Shown in pieces: positions 11,018 to 20,993 of a stretch of DNA of 64,000 bases; position 1 is the first letter of the stretch, and each line of letters opens with the position of its first letter. The position numbers and the translations under genes were made by a program. Origin of the DNA: Beta vulgaris subsp. vulgaris (Eukaryota > Streptophyta > Magnoliopsida > Caryophyllales > Amaranthaceae); NCBI RefSeq assembly GCF_026745355.1, contig NC_079210.1, positions 29,594,616 through 29,658,615 on the forward strand, in the 5' to 3' direction. The notes below the pieces were generated by a model. The model saw only the letters and a list, made by a program, of their open reading frames with translations, made no database searches and had not been told where the DNA came from.

Positions 11018-12011
11018 TTAGCCCAATTTTTATGGAGCAAGGTTTAACCCCAAAGTCTACATCAAAGATAAGTCATTTGCCAACCCATCTCTCATATTTT
11101 CGGATCGGATTAGATTAGACTGTACGAAAATTTGAATTGGATTTGGATTGAAAAATTGAGTCCAAATTTTATTTGGATTGGATTTGGACTAAATCAAGCA
11201 ATGTCGTAAGTTTATAAAAATATTACAAATTAGATCAGAATAGTTCACCCACCCTTAGTAGTTCACATAATAAATCAAGCAATGTCGTAAGTTTATAAAA
11301 ATATTACAAATTAATACGGTCCAATAAGTGAACATATGTTACTTCAATAAGTTAAAATAAGTTTATGAGTTTATAACATCTGAAAGAAATTTCCCAAAAA
11401 AAGGCATTAGCGAAAAAAAAGAAGTGGAAACTACTATAGCGAGCAAGCTGGATTTGTATCATCTATTAAAATTTGGGGTCTGAAAGACCAAAACAAAAAA
11501 AAGCCCTTTCTGTTTGCACCAACATCAAGAAACCCTTTTCATCAAAATCATTCCAAAATCCCCAATTCAAAATCCCTAATTATTCCTATTTAAGCTTGTT
11601 ACTACTAACGTCAATAAAGATGTTAATCTTCCCACGAACCGCTCTTAAGATTTCGGTGTTATGGTTAGATTCGTGTTTCTCGTCGAAACCCTAGTTTTGA
11701 TTTTGTTGTTTTCAGTTTATGACTTCTTAGGTGAGATGTTCTATAATTCAATATATTCTAATTATTTTATTTCACTAGTAGAATAAATCAATTTTGCTGT
11801 AATATATTAGCATTGAAATATTCTAATAATTCTTACTAATTCTCAAGAATTATTTTGCATGGTTGGGTAAATAAATGTGTGGAATAGGGCAATTAAATTT
11901 TTTGAAATTTTGTTAGTGTATCTAAATTTTTTGGGATAGGGGCGATCAATTTTATTTATTTATTTATTTTATTTTGGGATAGCGGAATATTCAAAAATTT
12001 CCTATCAAATA
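11017..12011. other. Non-coding; promoter/leader-like sequence around 11460-11760
   Basis: Beyond the TTGGATTTGG words at 11095-11190 and a 41 bp phrase repeated at 11203 and 11271 (AAATCAAGCAATGTCGTAAG), the section 11460-11700 is C/A-rich like a plant 5' leader and ends CCCTAGTTTTGATT...TTTCAG. The frame at 11473-11694 resembles no known protein. A CACTAGTAGAATAAATC sequence at 11776 looks like a CACTA tip but has no subterminal repeats. Confidence 0.3.
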
Positions 12012-12296
12012 CTCCCTCTGTTTCCTAAAGATCTTCCCTCTTTCCGTTTAAGTATGTTTCCAAAAGATCTTCCCTCTTTTACTTTATTCCCTCATGTCCC
12101 TGTCATATGGTTCACCATTACATTATTAATTCAATTTTCCCCCCTTTCTCTCTCCTACTTCAACCACTTTTTATTTGTTTATTTATCTTAACATCTTTCT
12201 CTCTCCTACTTTACCCACCACATACCCCACACAAATGGATCCTCTTTGATATATGTAGAAATAGTAACAATGAAAATGTTTAGGAAACGGAGGTAG
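12012..12296. mobile_element. Stowaway MITE (CTCCCTCTGTTTCCTAAAGA family)
   Basis: Starts CTCCCTCTGTTTCCTAAAGA after TA (12010-12011) and ends TTAGGAAACGGAGGTAG before TA (12297-12298): a TA duplication and the conserved CTCCCTCCGT-type Stowaway ends. The interior repeats GATCTTCCCTCTTT. Same family as copies at 28153 and 46856. Confidence 0.85.
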
Positions 12297-14751
12297 TATC
12301 CCTTAAAAAAAAGTATAAAAGTTTCAAGAGACTTAATATTTTTTTTGAGATATACAAGAGACTCAATAATCTACGCCCAAATATCTTCATGCAGCCTTAT
12401 TACCCGACATTTCAAAACAAGAAAAACAAAACCCTTCGCTTTCCACTACCAATTCTCCTCTCTCCTCCTCACTCGTCACCACCGACCTTCCTCTCTTTCT
12501 CAAGACGGCAATTTCTGAAAATGTCGACGACGACACCACTTGACGGGTTGCAGCTGTTACTGCTTGACACTTTGTTGCTGCTGGGCCACCTCGCTACTGC
12601 TACCGCCTACCCAACGTTTCTGCTTCACGGTTACAGTTCCAATAACTCAAATCCTTCCTTAATTCGCATCTCATCAGGGAATTTTCAGAGGTTGCCATTA
12701 TCAAAAATCAAAACCAATTTTGGGATTTTTTTGTTTTTGAGGTATAAGGGCATGAATTAGAAAAAAATTAGGTATTTTTCCTTTTTAATTGCTTTTATCA
12801 TCATTCATTTTCTATATTTGATTTTAGAGCTTCGTTTTCGTGCTTAATTGCTTGATTGTTGTGCTGTTTATATTTTTTCTTTACTCTTGTTTCTTGTGCA
12901 AATCGAATTGTCGTTGTTGTTTGGCTTATATTTACTGTCGTCTGCTGCTTTTATTTGGTTCGAATTTATTGTAATTTGCTATCATTACACTATATACTGC
13001 CTTTAATAGCATTGATTTGTTACATGTAGATTTGTTGTGAAAATTGTTGTTGAAGTAATATAATAGAGGTATGCTTTATTCAAGCTTTATTATTTCTGCT
13101 TAATTGAAAATTGGTAGCTCTAATCAAACTTAATTGAACCTAAAAGAGATAAAATGGACTTAATTATTCTTTGAACTAGTTGATTTAAGGTGAACGAACA
13201 AGGCATTCACTTGCCAAGAGTGGTAAAAGTGTTGTTAGGAATTGTTAATTCAAAGAGTAAGGGAGTCCTAGCCTAAAATTATGAGACACATAGGAAATGC
13301 AGTGTTAATTTAAGTCCTGAGAATCTTGTATATGTTAATTTTTTGAGTGCTTTTATTTCATTCTAGCAAGTGTTTGATAATGTATGTTATAGCCTATTTT
13401 ACTCTGTAGTGCTTCTAATGGTAGAGTTTCATGCACTTGGTTAGAACCTTGAATAGTTGAATGTGAGTTGGTTTGGTTAAGTTTTTCTTCGAATTTTAAA
13501 GACTAGCTACGTATTATTCATACCTAAAGTCATGTTATTTGAAATTTGTTCTATTTGTATTTCCATTTTTTATACGGAGTAAGTCTTTAATGTACAATCC
13601 CTCAAGTTAATTTGTCCTAGATAGCATGTTTTATAGTAGTCTGCTTTGTTACCACACTTAGATTGTATATTCATTGGGGTCAATTTTGGTCTCGTTGTTT
13701 TTAAAAAAAATTATATTATGAAGCGATTTTGGGTGGTTTGTTGTTGTACCTTTGTGTGATTGAGGTAGCTAAAAATGGGGTAGTTCTATGGTGGCCAAAT
13801 GGTTTTTGCTTGGAGGTGAATTGGTGGAAGCGAGTGCGACTCAGGGAACTTGGATCTAGTTTGTTGCGTGTAAGACTCAAAATTTGGTTTAGTTTTTGTG
13901 TGAATTGTATTCTATCCTTAATGTAGGAGAAATACTTGTTTCTCTAAGTAGTTAAATGTCTCCAAAGTCATTGCTAAAGCTGCTTGCCCGTTGAATAGAT
14001 ATTTGCCTTAATGCTTATTAATTTCTTAATGGGACTTGGTCGGGAAACGAATCAAGTACAAGTTAGGAATGCAAATGAAGTAAACAAGTTGTTCGCGAGT
14101 GTACCGGCTCATTGACGCCCCTAGTTTCATCCTTGTAAATTACAACTTTTGATTGCTTTGGGGTGTTGATTCTTCTACTTAGAGGTTGTTCTTTACTCCT
14201 TTGGCTTCTTCTTGATTGAGTGAATGCTTATGATATTGCAGAGAGAACAAGAGCCTAACGGGTACAACACCTTATGCAAGTGTTAATACTCATCTTGGAA
14301 TTGGTTAGTGGCTGACGTATAATTGTTTTTCCATTTCACTAAATAGACGTTATTGTCAGTTTTACAGAATTGATTTCATTTTTATTTTTAGTTGTACTAT
14401 TGTTCTGCAAATCTGCAGCATGCTAAGCCAATTTTTGTACAAGTTATTACAGCTTTATTAAACTAATATTACTATATGCATGTGTTGCAGATGTCTAGGA
14501 ATCTAACTATTTGCAAACAATTGAAGAATAATATGAGGAAGAAAAATGGATGACACTAACAGAGACTGAGGCTTTCATTAAATATCATTTTTTCTTTCTC
14601 TTCTAGTTTCCAATTCCTGTTTAGTGTAACACTTGTGAACAACCAAAGAGAAATGTTAGTTTATTAAGGTGTTTTTGTAAATGACAATTATATTTATCTA
14701 TATAGTAACTTTTTATTGATTCGTTAAATTGTTTAGTTGGTTTACTTTCCG

Positions 14752-14752
<1 letters not shown>
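12297..14752 (+). other. CACTA interior with possible exon chain of unknown nature
   Basis: A frame from 12389 to 12760 holds an ATG at 12521 followed by a GC-richer stretch coding S-T-T-T-P-L-D-G-L-Q and Leu/Ser/Pro-rich residues. Plausible splice sites follow: acceptors ending at 14241 (TTGCAG) and 14490 (GTTGCAG) and a donor at 14304 (GTTAGT). I recognise no protein family. The rest (12780-14230) is AT-rich and intron-like. It could be a captured gene scrap or the CACTA's own decayed transcript unit. Confidence 0.25.
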
Positions 14753-14846
<94 letters not shown>

Positions 14847-14847
14847 T
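14752..14847. repeat. (AT)n/(ATAC) microsatellite
   Basis: About 95 bp of TA units interrupted every ~22 bp by C, giving a TATACATATATA higher-order pattern. Frames across it (poly Ile-Tyr) are artefacts. Confidence 0.9.
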
Positions 14848-14914
14848 CATAAATTTTCAAATGTAAATTGTGTAGCTGCCCCTAATAGTATTAATGGAAA
14901 TGACAGAAGTTGCA

Positions 14915-15370
14915 TCTAAAGACATCCTTTAGTGATAGACTTATGGTTGCATAGAGGCAACATATAATAGAGATGGACTTATGGTTGCCTCTAAATATAA
15001 GTGGTCTTATCAACAATATAACTTGTGTGCCCCAAAAAGGGGGTTTTAGGGGCAACCGATAATTAGCGATTGGCTTATGATTGCCTCTAAATGTAAGTGG
15101 CTTTAGTAGCACCTCGAACTTGTGTGCCTAAAAAAGGTGGCATTAGGGGCAACCAATAATTAGCTATAGGTTTATGGTTGCCTCGAAATGTAAGTGGCTT
15201 TAGCAGCATTATAACTTGTGTGCCTCAAAAAGGTTGCATTAGGGGCAACATATAATTAGCAACGGAGTAATTAGAGGCAGCGAGAAAATTGCTTCTAAAC
15301 ACCATTAGAGGCTACAAATATATATTTAGATGCAATTTTGGCTTGCCTCTATATCTGTTTTTTTGTAGTG
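14915..15370. repeat. Right subterminal repeat array of the 14.3 kb CACTA
   Basis: Five to six copies of a ~65 bp unit containing GGTTGCCTCTAAATGTAAGTGG and GGGGCAACxxATAATTAGC. They match the TTGCCTCTAAA motif of the left array, in inverted arrangement, and end at the TIR ...TTTTTGTAGTG. Confidence 0.8.
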
Positions 15371-15373
15371 CAG

Positions 15374-15840
15374 GATACCATGGTCCTAAATCTGGAGGAC
15401 AACAGAGTAACCAGGGGAACTATAGTAAGCCTGCAAGTGAGAATCCCAAGCAGAATAAGCCTGCAGGTAAATTGTATGTGATGAGTCAGAAGAAAGCTGA
15501 GAAATCTGCCGACGTAGTTTTTTAGTTATTTTTCTATCAACTCAGCCCTTGTTGAATCATTATTTGATTCGAGGGCAACTTATTCTTTTATATCATCATC
15601 TGTCCTAACGAGTCTAGGGTTAGTAGGTTATAAAGAAATTGACTTGTCTATCAGTATTCCTACTGGGGAGATCATAAGGTGTACCAAGTTGTTTAGAAAT
15701 TTGCCTTTGAAGATAGGAGACCGTGTTTTTCCATTTGAGTTAATAGAACTCAATTGGGATACCTAGATGTGATTCTTGGGATGAACTGGTTAAGTCTTTA
15801 CAAGGCTCACATCGACTGTGAGATTCAAAAGGTAGATTAG
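15374..15840 (+). pseudogene. Ty3/gypsy gag C-terminus and aspartic protease (broken)
   Basis: The frame opening at the CACTA junction reads GYHGPKSGGQQSNQG and continues the gag tail left at 1075. After a stop at about 15523, a retropepsin-like stretch follows: FDSRATYSFISS at about 15565, then LPLKIGDRVFPFEL and ILGMNWL. The catalytic triad Asp-Ser-Gly is changed to Asp-Ser-Arg (GAT TCG AGG), which should inactivate the protease. Stops interrupt the frame at several places. Confidence 0.8.
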
Positions 15841-15972
15841 AGAAACACTTTGGGAAAATTGACCTTGTATAGACGTTGTGGGAAACCCCAGAAATTTGGA
15901 GTTATCTCTGCTATGCAAGTGAGGAAGTTGTTGAAAAAGGGGTGTGAGTTATTCTTCTATAGTGTGTAGGAT

Positions 15973-16984
15973 GTGAGTAAGGAAGTTGGAGTGAAGCTTG
16001 AGGATGTTCCAATTGTGAACGAGTTCATGGATGTGTTTCCAAGTGAGATTTCAGGTATGCCACCTGCGACAGTTGTTGAGTTCACCATAGACTTAGTTCC
16101 TGGAACTGCACCTATATCTAGGGCACCCTATAGAATGGCACCTCCTGAGATGACTGAGCTGAAAATGCAATTGCAATAACTATTGGATAAAGGTTATATC
16201 ATGCCTAGTGCATCACCTTATGGAGCTCTTGTATTTTTTGTGAAGAAAAAGGATGGTGGCATGAGGCTATATATTGATTATAGGGACCTGAACAATGTAC
16301 CCATCAAAAACAAGGACCCTTTGCCTAGAATAGATAACCTATTCGATCAGTTGAATGGAGCGAGTGTGTTATCGAAGATTGACTTGCGTTCAGGATATCA
16401 CCAATTAAGGGTAACTGATAAGGATGTACCTAAGACTGCCTTTACAACACGTTATGGTCATTATGAGTTCACTATAAAGCCCTTTGGGTTAACTAATGCT
16501 CCTGCTATATTTATGGACTTAATGAATAGGATCTTTCATGAGTTTCTAGATAAGCTTGTGGTGCTTTTCATTGATGTCATACTGATATATTCGAGGAATG
16601 AGACTGATCATGATGAGCACTTGAGGATCATTTTGGAGACATTGAGGAAAAACCAATTGTATGCCAAGTTCTCTAAGTGTGAATTTCGTTTGGAGAAGGT
16701 AGTTTTTGGGTCACTATGTATCTAAGGAAGGAGTCTCAGTAGATCCTTCTAAGATTCAAGTTGTGAGTTAGTGGCCAACTCCAAAGAACGTGTCAGATAT
16801 CAAAAGTTTCCTCGGTCTAGCTGGCTATTATAGGAGATTTGTGAGAGATTTCTCGAAGATAGCGAGGCCTATCACCAACTTGATGAAAAAGGAGTCGAAA
16901 TTTGAGTGCAGTGAAAAGTGTGAAGAAGCCTTTTCAGATTTTGAAAGAACATTTAACCTTTGCAAATGGTTTGACCCTGCCTAA
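15973..16984 (+). pseudogene. Ty3/gypsy reverse transcriptase (broken, active site mutated)
   Basis: Frames 15973-16179, 16183-16725 and 16790-16984 together cover a gypsy [59 protein letters not shown] and [11 protein letters not shown]. The catalytic motif reads FIDVILIYS, where the second Asp is replaced by Val (codon 16576-16578). A nonsense codon at 16180-16182, a frameshift near 16705 (FGSLC instead of the usual continuation) and another at about 16960 break the frame. The connection [13 protein letters not shown] follows at 16800. Confidence 0.88.
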
Positions 16985-17386
16985 TGGGAATGAGTGATTC
17001 GAGGTGTATAATGATGCTTCTAAGAATGGTTTGGGATGTGTGCTACAGCAGAATGGGAAGATAATTGCGTATGCATCGCGTCAATTGAAACCTTATGAGG
17101 CTAATGACCCTACCCATGATCTAGAGTTAGTTGTCATATTGTTTGCATGAAAGATTTGGAGACATTACCTCTATGGAGCAACTTGTAAGATATTCACAGA
17201 CCATAAGAGCTTGAAGTACATTTTCACCCAAAAAGACCTGAATATGAGGCAAAGAAGATGGCTAAAATTGATTAAGGATTATGACTTAGACATCCAGTAT
17301 CATGAGGGGAAAGCGAATGTCTTTGTTTATGCCTTGAGTAGAAAATCGAGTCATAGCGTGAGGGCCTTGATAGTTCCTTAGGAGTT
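16985..17386 (+). pseudogene. Ty3/gypsy RNase H domain (broken)
   Basis: Reading shows [51 protein letters not shown] and [20 protein letters not shown], the gypsy-type RNase H that removes the RNA template. Stops occur at about 16995 and 17149, and the usual ADALSR end reads VYALSR. Confidence 0.8.
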
Positions 17387-17396
17387 ATGTCGAGAT

Positions 17397-18914
17397 ATGC
17401 AAAGGTTGAGCCTAGAAATCTTAAATCCTGGGGAAAGTGAGGTAAGACTGAGCGCCTTATCTTTGGGGTTGTCAGTTTTCGACGAGATCAAAGAGGGTCA
17501 AGTTGGGGATGAGCACCTAGATAAGATCAAGGAGAAAATGAAGCAAGGTAGGGAAGCTGACTTTAAGATTCATGTGATGGGTGTTTATGGTTTAAAGGGA
17601 GGTGGTGTGTACCACAGAAATGTAATGACCTTAAGAGATGCCTTATGGATGAGGGGTATAATACTCCATATTATGTGCACCCTAGAGGTGACAAATTGTA
17701 TAAAGACCTTAAGGGTAACTATTGGTGGCCAAATATGAAGCGATAGGTAGCTGAGTATGTCTTTAAATTCCTAACCTGCCATAAGGTGAACATAGATCAT
17801 AAGAGACCTGTGGGGAAGATTCAATCCTTAGAAGTTCTTGGATGGAAGTGAGATTCTATTTCTATGGACTTTGTGACTGCCTTACCTAAAACGAGGAATG
17901 GTAATGACACTATTTAGGTTATTGTGAATAAATTGACCAAATCTACTGTGTTTATACCCGTTAAGGAGACATGGAAAAAGAAGCAACTTGCTAATTCATA
18001 CATTAGGCATGTGGTGAGACTACATGCAGTTCCAAAGGATATCAACTCTGACCGTGATTTTAGGTTTCTTTCGAAATTTTGGAAAAAAGGTCCAGTTAAA
18101 TCTTAGGACAACATTGAAGATGAGTACAGCCTTTCACCCTGAGACTGATGGTCAGACTAAGAGGAATAACCAGGCTATGGAGGATATGTTGAGAGCATGT
18201 GCTATTGATTTTCAAGGTAGTTGGGAGGATCAATTAGACCTGATTGAGTTTTCTTATAGCAATATATAGATATCATGCGAGCATTAAGATGACACCTTTT
18301 GAAGCATTATATGGACGGAAGTGTAGAAGCCTCCTTTGTTGGAATGACTTTAGTGAATATAGTCTTGGGGACAGAGTTTATTGAGCAAACCGTCAAGAAT
18401 GTCAGACTGATTCATGCTAGAATTCAAGCTGCGCAAGATAGGCAAAAGTGTTATGCTGACTTTAAACTACGCGACGATGAGTTTGTCATAGGGGATAAGG
18501 TGTTCTTGAAAGTATCACCCACTAAGGGAGTCATGAGATTTGGGAAAAAGGGCAAGTTAAGTGCTAAATATGTAGGCTCATATGAGATTCTGGAGCGAAT
18601 TGGGAAAGTTGCCTATAGATTGGCATTGCCAATGGAGTTTGAGAAGATGCATGATGTGTTCCATATTTCCGAACTCAAACGGTATATCCATGATGAGTGT
18701 CATGTCCTAGAGTCTGAACGCATTCAGATCGATAGTTTCCTCACATATGAGGAAAGACCTGGCAAGATTCTCAACAGAAAGTGCGTAGTACACGCAATAA
18801 GGACGTCCACATTGTGAAAGTACTTTGGTCTAACCACGAGTCTGAAGAGGCCACGTGGGAAGCCGAAGATGAGATGGAAAAAAAGTATCCAGACTTATTC
18901 CTTGAAAAAAATTA
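17397..18914 (+). pseudogene. Ty3/gypsy integrase with C-terminal chromodomain-like tail (broken)
   Basis: Pieces in order: linker 17397-17640; an HHCC-like region with YWWPNMKR and LTCHKVN at about 17720-17790; catalytic core with SISMDFVTALPKT (17856) and DRDFRF at about 18050; TAFHPETDGQTKRNNQAMEDMLR at 18130, holding the Glu region; then a GPY/F-like module with VGSYEILERIGKVAYRL (18570) and FEKMHDVFHISELKRY. The last part, 18760-18914, reads HIVKVLWSNHESEEATWEAE then KYPDLFLEKN and a stop: the chromodomain-like tail of chromoviruses. Several stops and frame changes (e.g. 17743, 18104, 18267, 18817) disable it. Confidence 0.82.
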
Positions 18915-19211
18915 ACTCGTTTTCTTTAAGGGGGATAGAATGCGATAAATTTCGCGCTTTTTGTCTATTTTTATGAGATTTTTGTGCATTTGTATGGCTT
19001 TTATGGATAATTTGCACATATTAGTGCAAAAGTAGATTCTCCGCATAAGAAAACGTGTTCATAAGTAACACAAGTTTTTTAAGTTAGCAAAAGTGTGCGC
19101 ATAATAAGTGGCACAATATTTTTTAAAGGAAATATGAGTTTCAAACTTTTGAAAATGTATGAGTTTTTCGTGTCAAGTTTCGGGACGAAACTTGTTTTAA
19201 GAGAGGTAGAT
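18915..19211 (+). other. Gypsy 3' untranslated region with polypurine tract
   Basis: A GGGACGAAACTTGTTTTAAG phrase precedes a purine run (AAGAGAGGTAGA, about 19198-19210) just before TGTAATCCC. This is the plus-strand priming site position next to the 3' LTR. An alternative purine run AAGGGGGATAGA lies at 18926-18938; the LTR-like TGTAAT...TTACA ends favour the later one. Confidence 0.5.
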
Positions 19212-20993
19212 TGTAATCCCTCGTAATTTTATGGATTTTATAAATATATTTTAGTATTTATATATTTATCTTTAAACATAATTTAGTTTTAAACGATTTA
19301 ATTATTTTAAAGAAGGTTGACTATTTTGGAAGTCAAAGAAATTAGTTAAAGGATTTAAGGAAGTTAAAAAAAAGTCATTTAGGCATGCTTTGAAAAATGT
19401 TTGAAATACTAATTTGATTTGGAAAAGAAGTTTAAATGGGCTTAAGGAACCCAAAATTCTAAGTAGATTAGAAAAAGAATTTATATTGATGTTAGGAGTT
19501 CAAATTCATTAATCCTATTCATCATCAAATTCTATTTGAACCCAATCTCCTTTTTCTAAGCCCAAAAGAAAAAGTCTCTTTACAAATACCTTAATACCCA
19601 ATTATTTTACCACACAAGAATTTATTTTCTCTCTCCTCCCTCAGACCAGCCGACTTTCTCTCTCCTTTATCTGTCTTACATGTGATTTTGGTTTTCTCTG
19701 AAGTTTCTTTCTTCTTCTTCATGTAACGTTTCTCTTCGACAAGAAACGTCACCACACCTCCATAATCACAAATTTGTTTCTTGTGCCACTGCTGCAGCGT
19801 GATATTCTTGGTCCGGCACCTTCCTTCTTCTTGGTTCTTTGAATTGTTGGTTAATTTCTTTTCTTCTTCCTCAAGTTTCCATTAAAGATCATGTTTTTAT
19901 GCTTTATTTTAATACTTATGATGATTATTAACATTAATTTACTATTCTAATGATTAATATTGATTAATTTCTATATTATGTATTAAAAGAATGAAATTTC
20001 AAATTTGTTTATTATTTTTCGATCGAGTTTTTAATTATCAAAGCATGGATTTTTAGAGTGTTAATTATTCGGAAATCATAGTAACAGGTTATTAACTATG
20101 AGATTGTTTTAAATTATGAATTTAAACATGTCTATGTATGTTTAAAGAGATATTTATAATTTTATAAGGTTCTGGAATTTTAGGAAGGGTTTTAATAATG
20201 GATTCTTAAGGATTTTTACTACTAGTATGGTAAACTATCCTAGACATTAAAAGTAATTTAAGTTTTAATAGTCAAAACAACTTTTAAATATTTCAAAGGG
20301 GATTTAAAGTATTCTAAAGTTGTTGTATTTTATTTAGAGTATTGATTTTGGTTTATAGTGATTATTTTAGGCGGAGATTATTCAGGAGGTGACTTTTAAG
20401 TGATTAAAGGTGGCCTATCAGTTGGTTTACATAAGGTATGTACATACCTATATGTTACGTGATATAGTATCACGATTTAAGAAGGAAAAGGTGTAGTATC
20501 ATGTATAGGTACTTTATAAGTTCATATGTGATTTCTAGTATGACTGGATTTTACATGTTTTATGCCCGTGTGCAAACATGTTAATTATGAGATTGATTAT
20601 GAGTTAAAGATATCATCTTTGTATGTAATTATTGATGCAAGTATGTGGACGGAAACTTTAGCTATTAATTCCATGGGGGAATTAATATATTATTGAGATT
20701 GAATCATGTTTATTCATGTGTTCCCTTACAGTATTATTTTCACTACATTACAAGGAATGTGGGCCTTATTTAGTAAGTTCACAAGTTATGCCTTTGAAAG
20801 GTAAGATTGATTGTTGGCTAGGTTCAACAAAACAAGAAAGATTGAGATTAAATAAGTAATCTTGGATTGTAAGTTGTGTGATCACTTATTAAATCCTAAG
20901 ATAAAAGAAGTTCAAATGTGAATGTTTGATTTGATATTTCTGTATTACTTGTGTGTGTCATAACAAGTAATAAATTGTAAATCACGTAAAGTG

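Larger units (their letters stand above)
1076..15370. mobile_element. Large CACTA (En/Spm-type) transposon, 14.3 kb, no recognisable transposase
   Basis: The left end is CACTATAAAAAAAATTGGC and the right end reads CACTACAAAAAAACAGATA on the opposite strand. Both then continue into TATAGAGGCA. The 3 bp before (CAG, 1073-1075) equals the 3 bp after (CAG, 15371-15373), the 3 bp duplication typical of CACTA elements. Removing the element rejoins the gypsy gag. Both ends carry arrays of a short motif around TTGCCTCTAAA, the subterminal repeats that En/Spm-type accessory proteins bind. I find no TNPD/TNP2 or second-gene homology inside, so it was probably mobilised in trans. Much of the interior is other inserted elements. 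Confidence 0.9.

Noticed and set aside
12389..12760. Bona fide host gene
   Set aside because: No recognised family, lies inside a transposon, and the frame before 12521 is low-complexity; kept only as a possible exon at low confidence.
14621..14919. Overlapping Ile-Tyr repeat frames on both strands
   Set aside because: Translation of a TA/ACATAT microsatellite.
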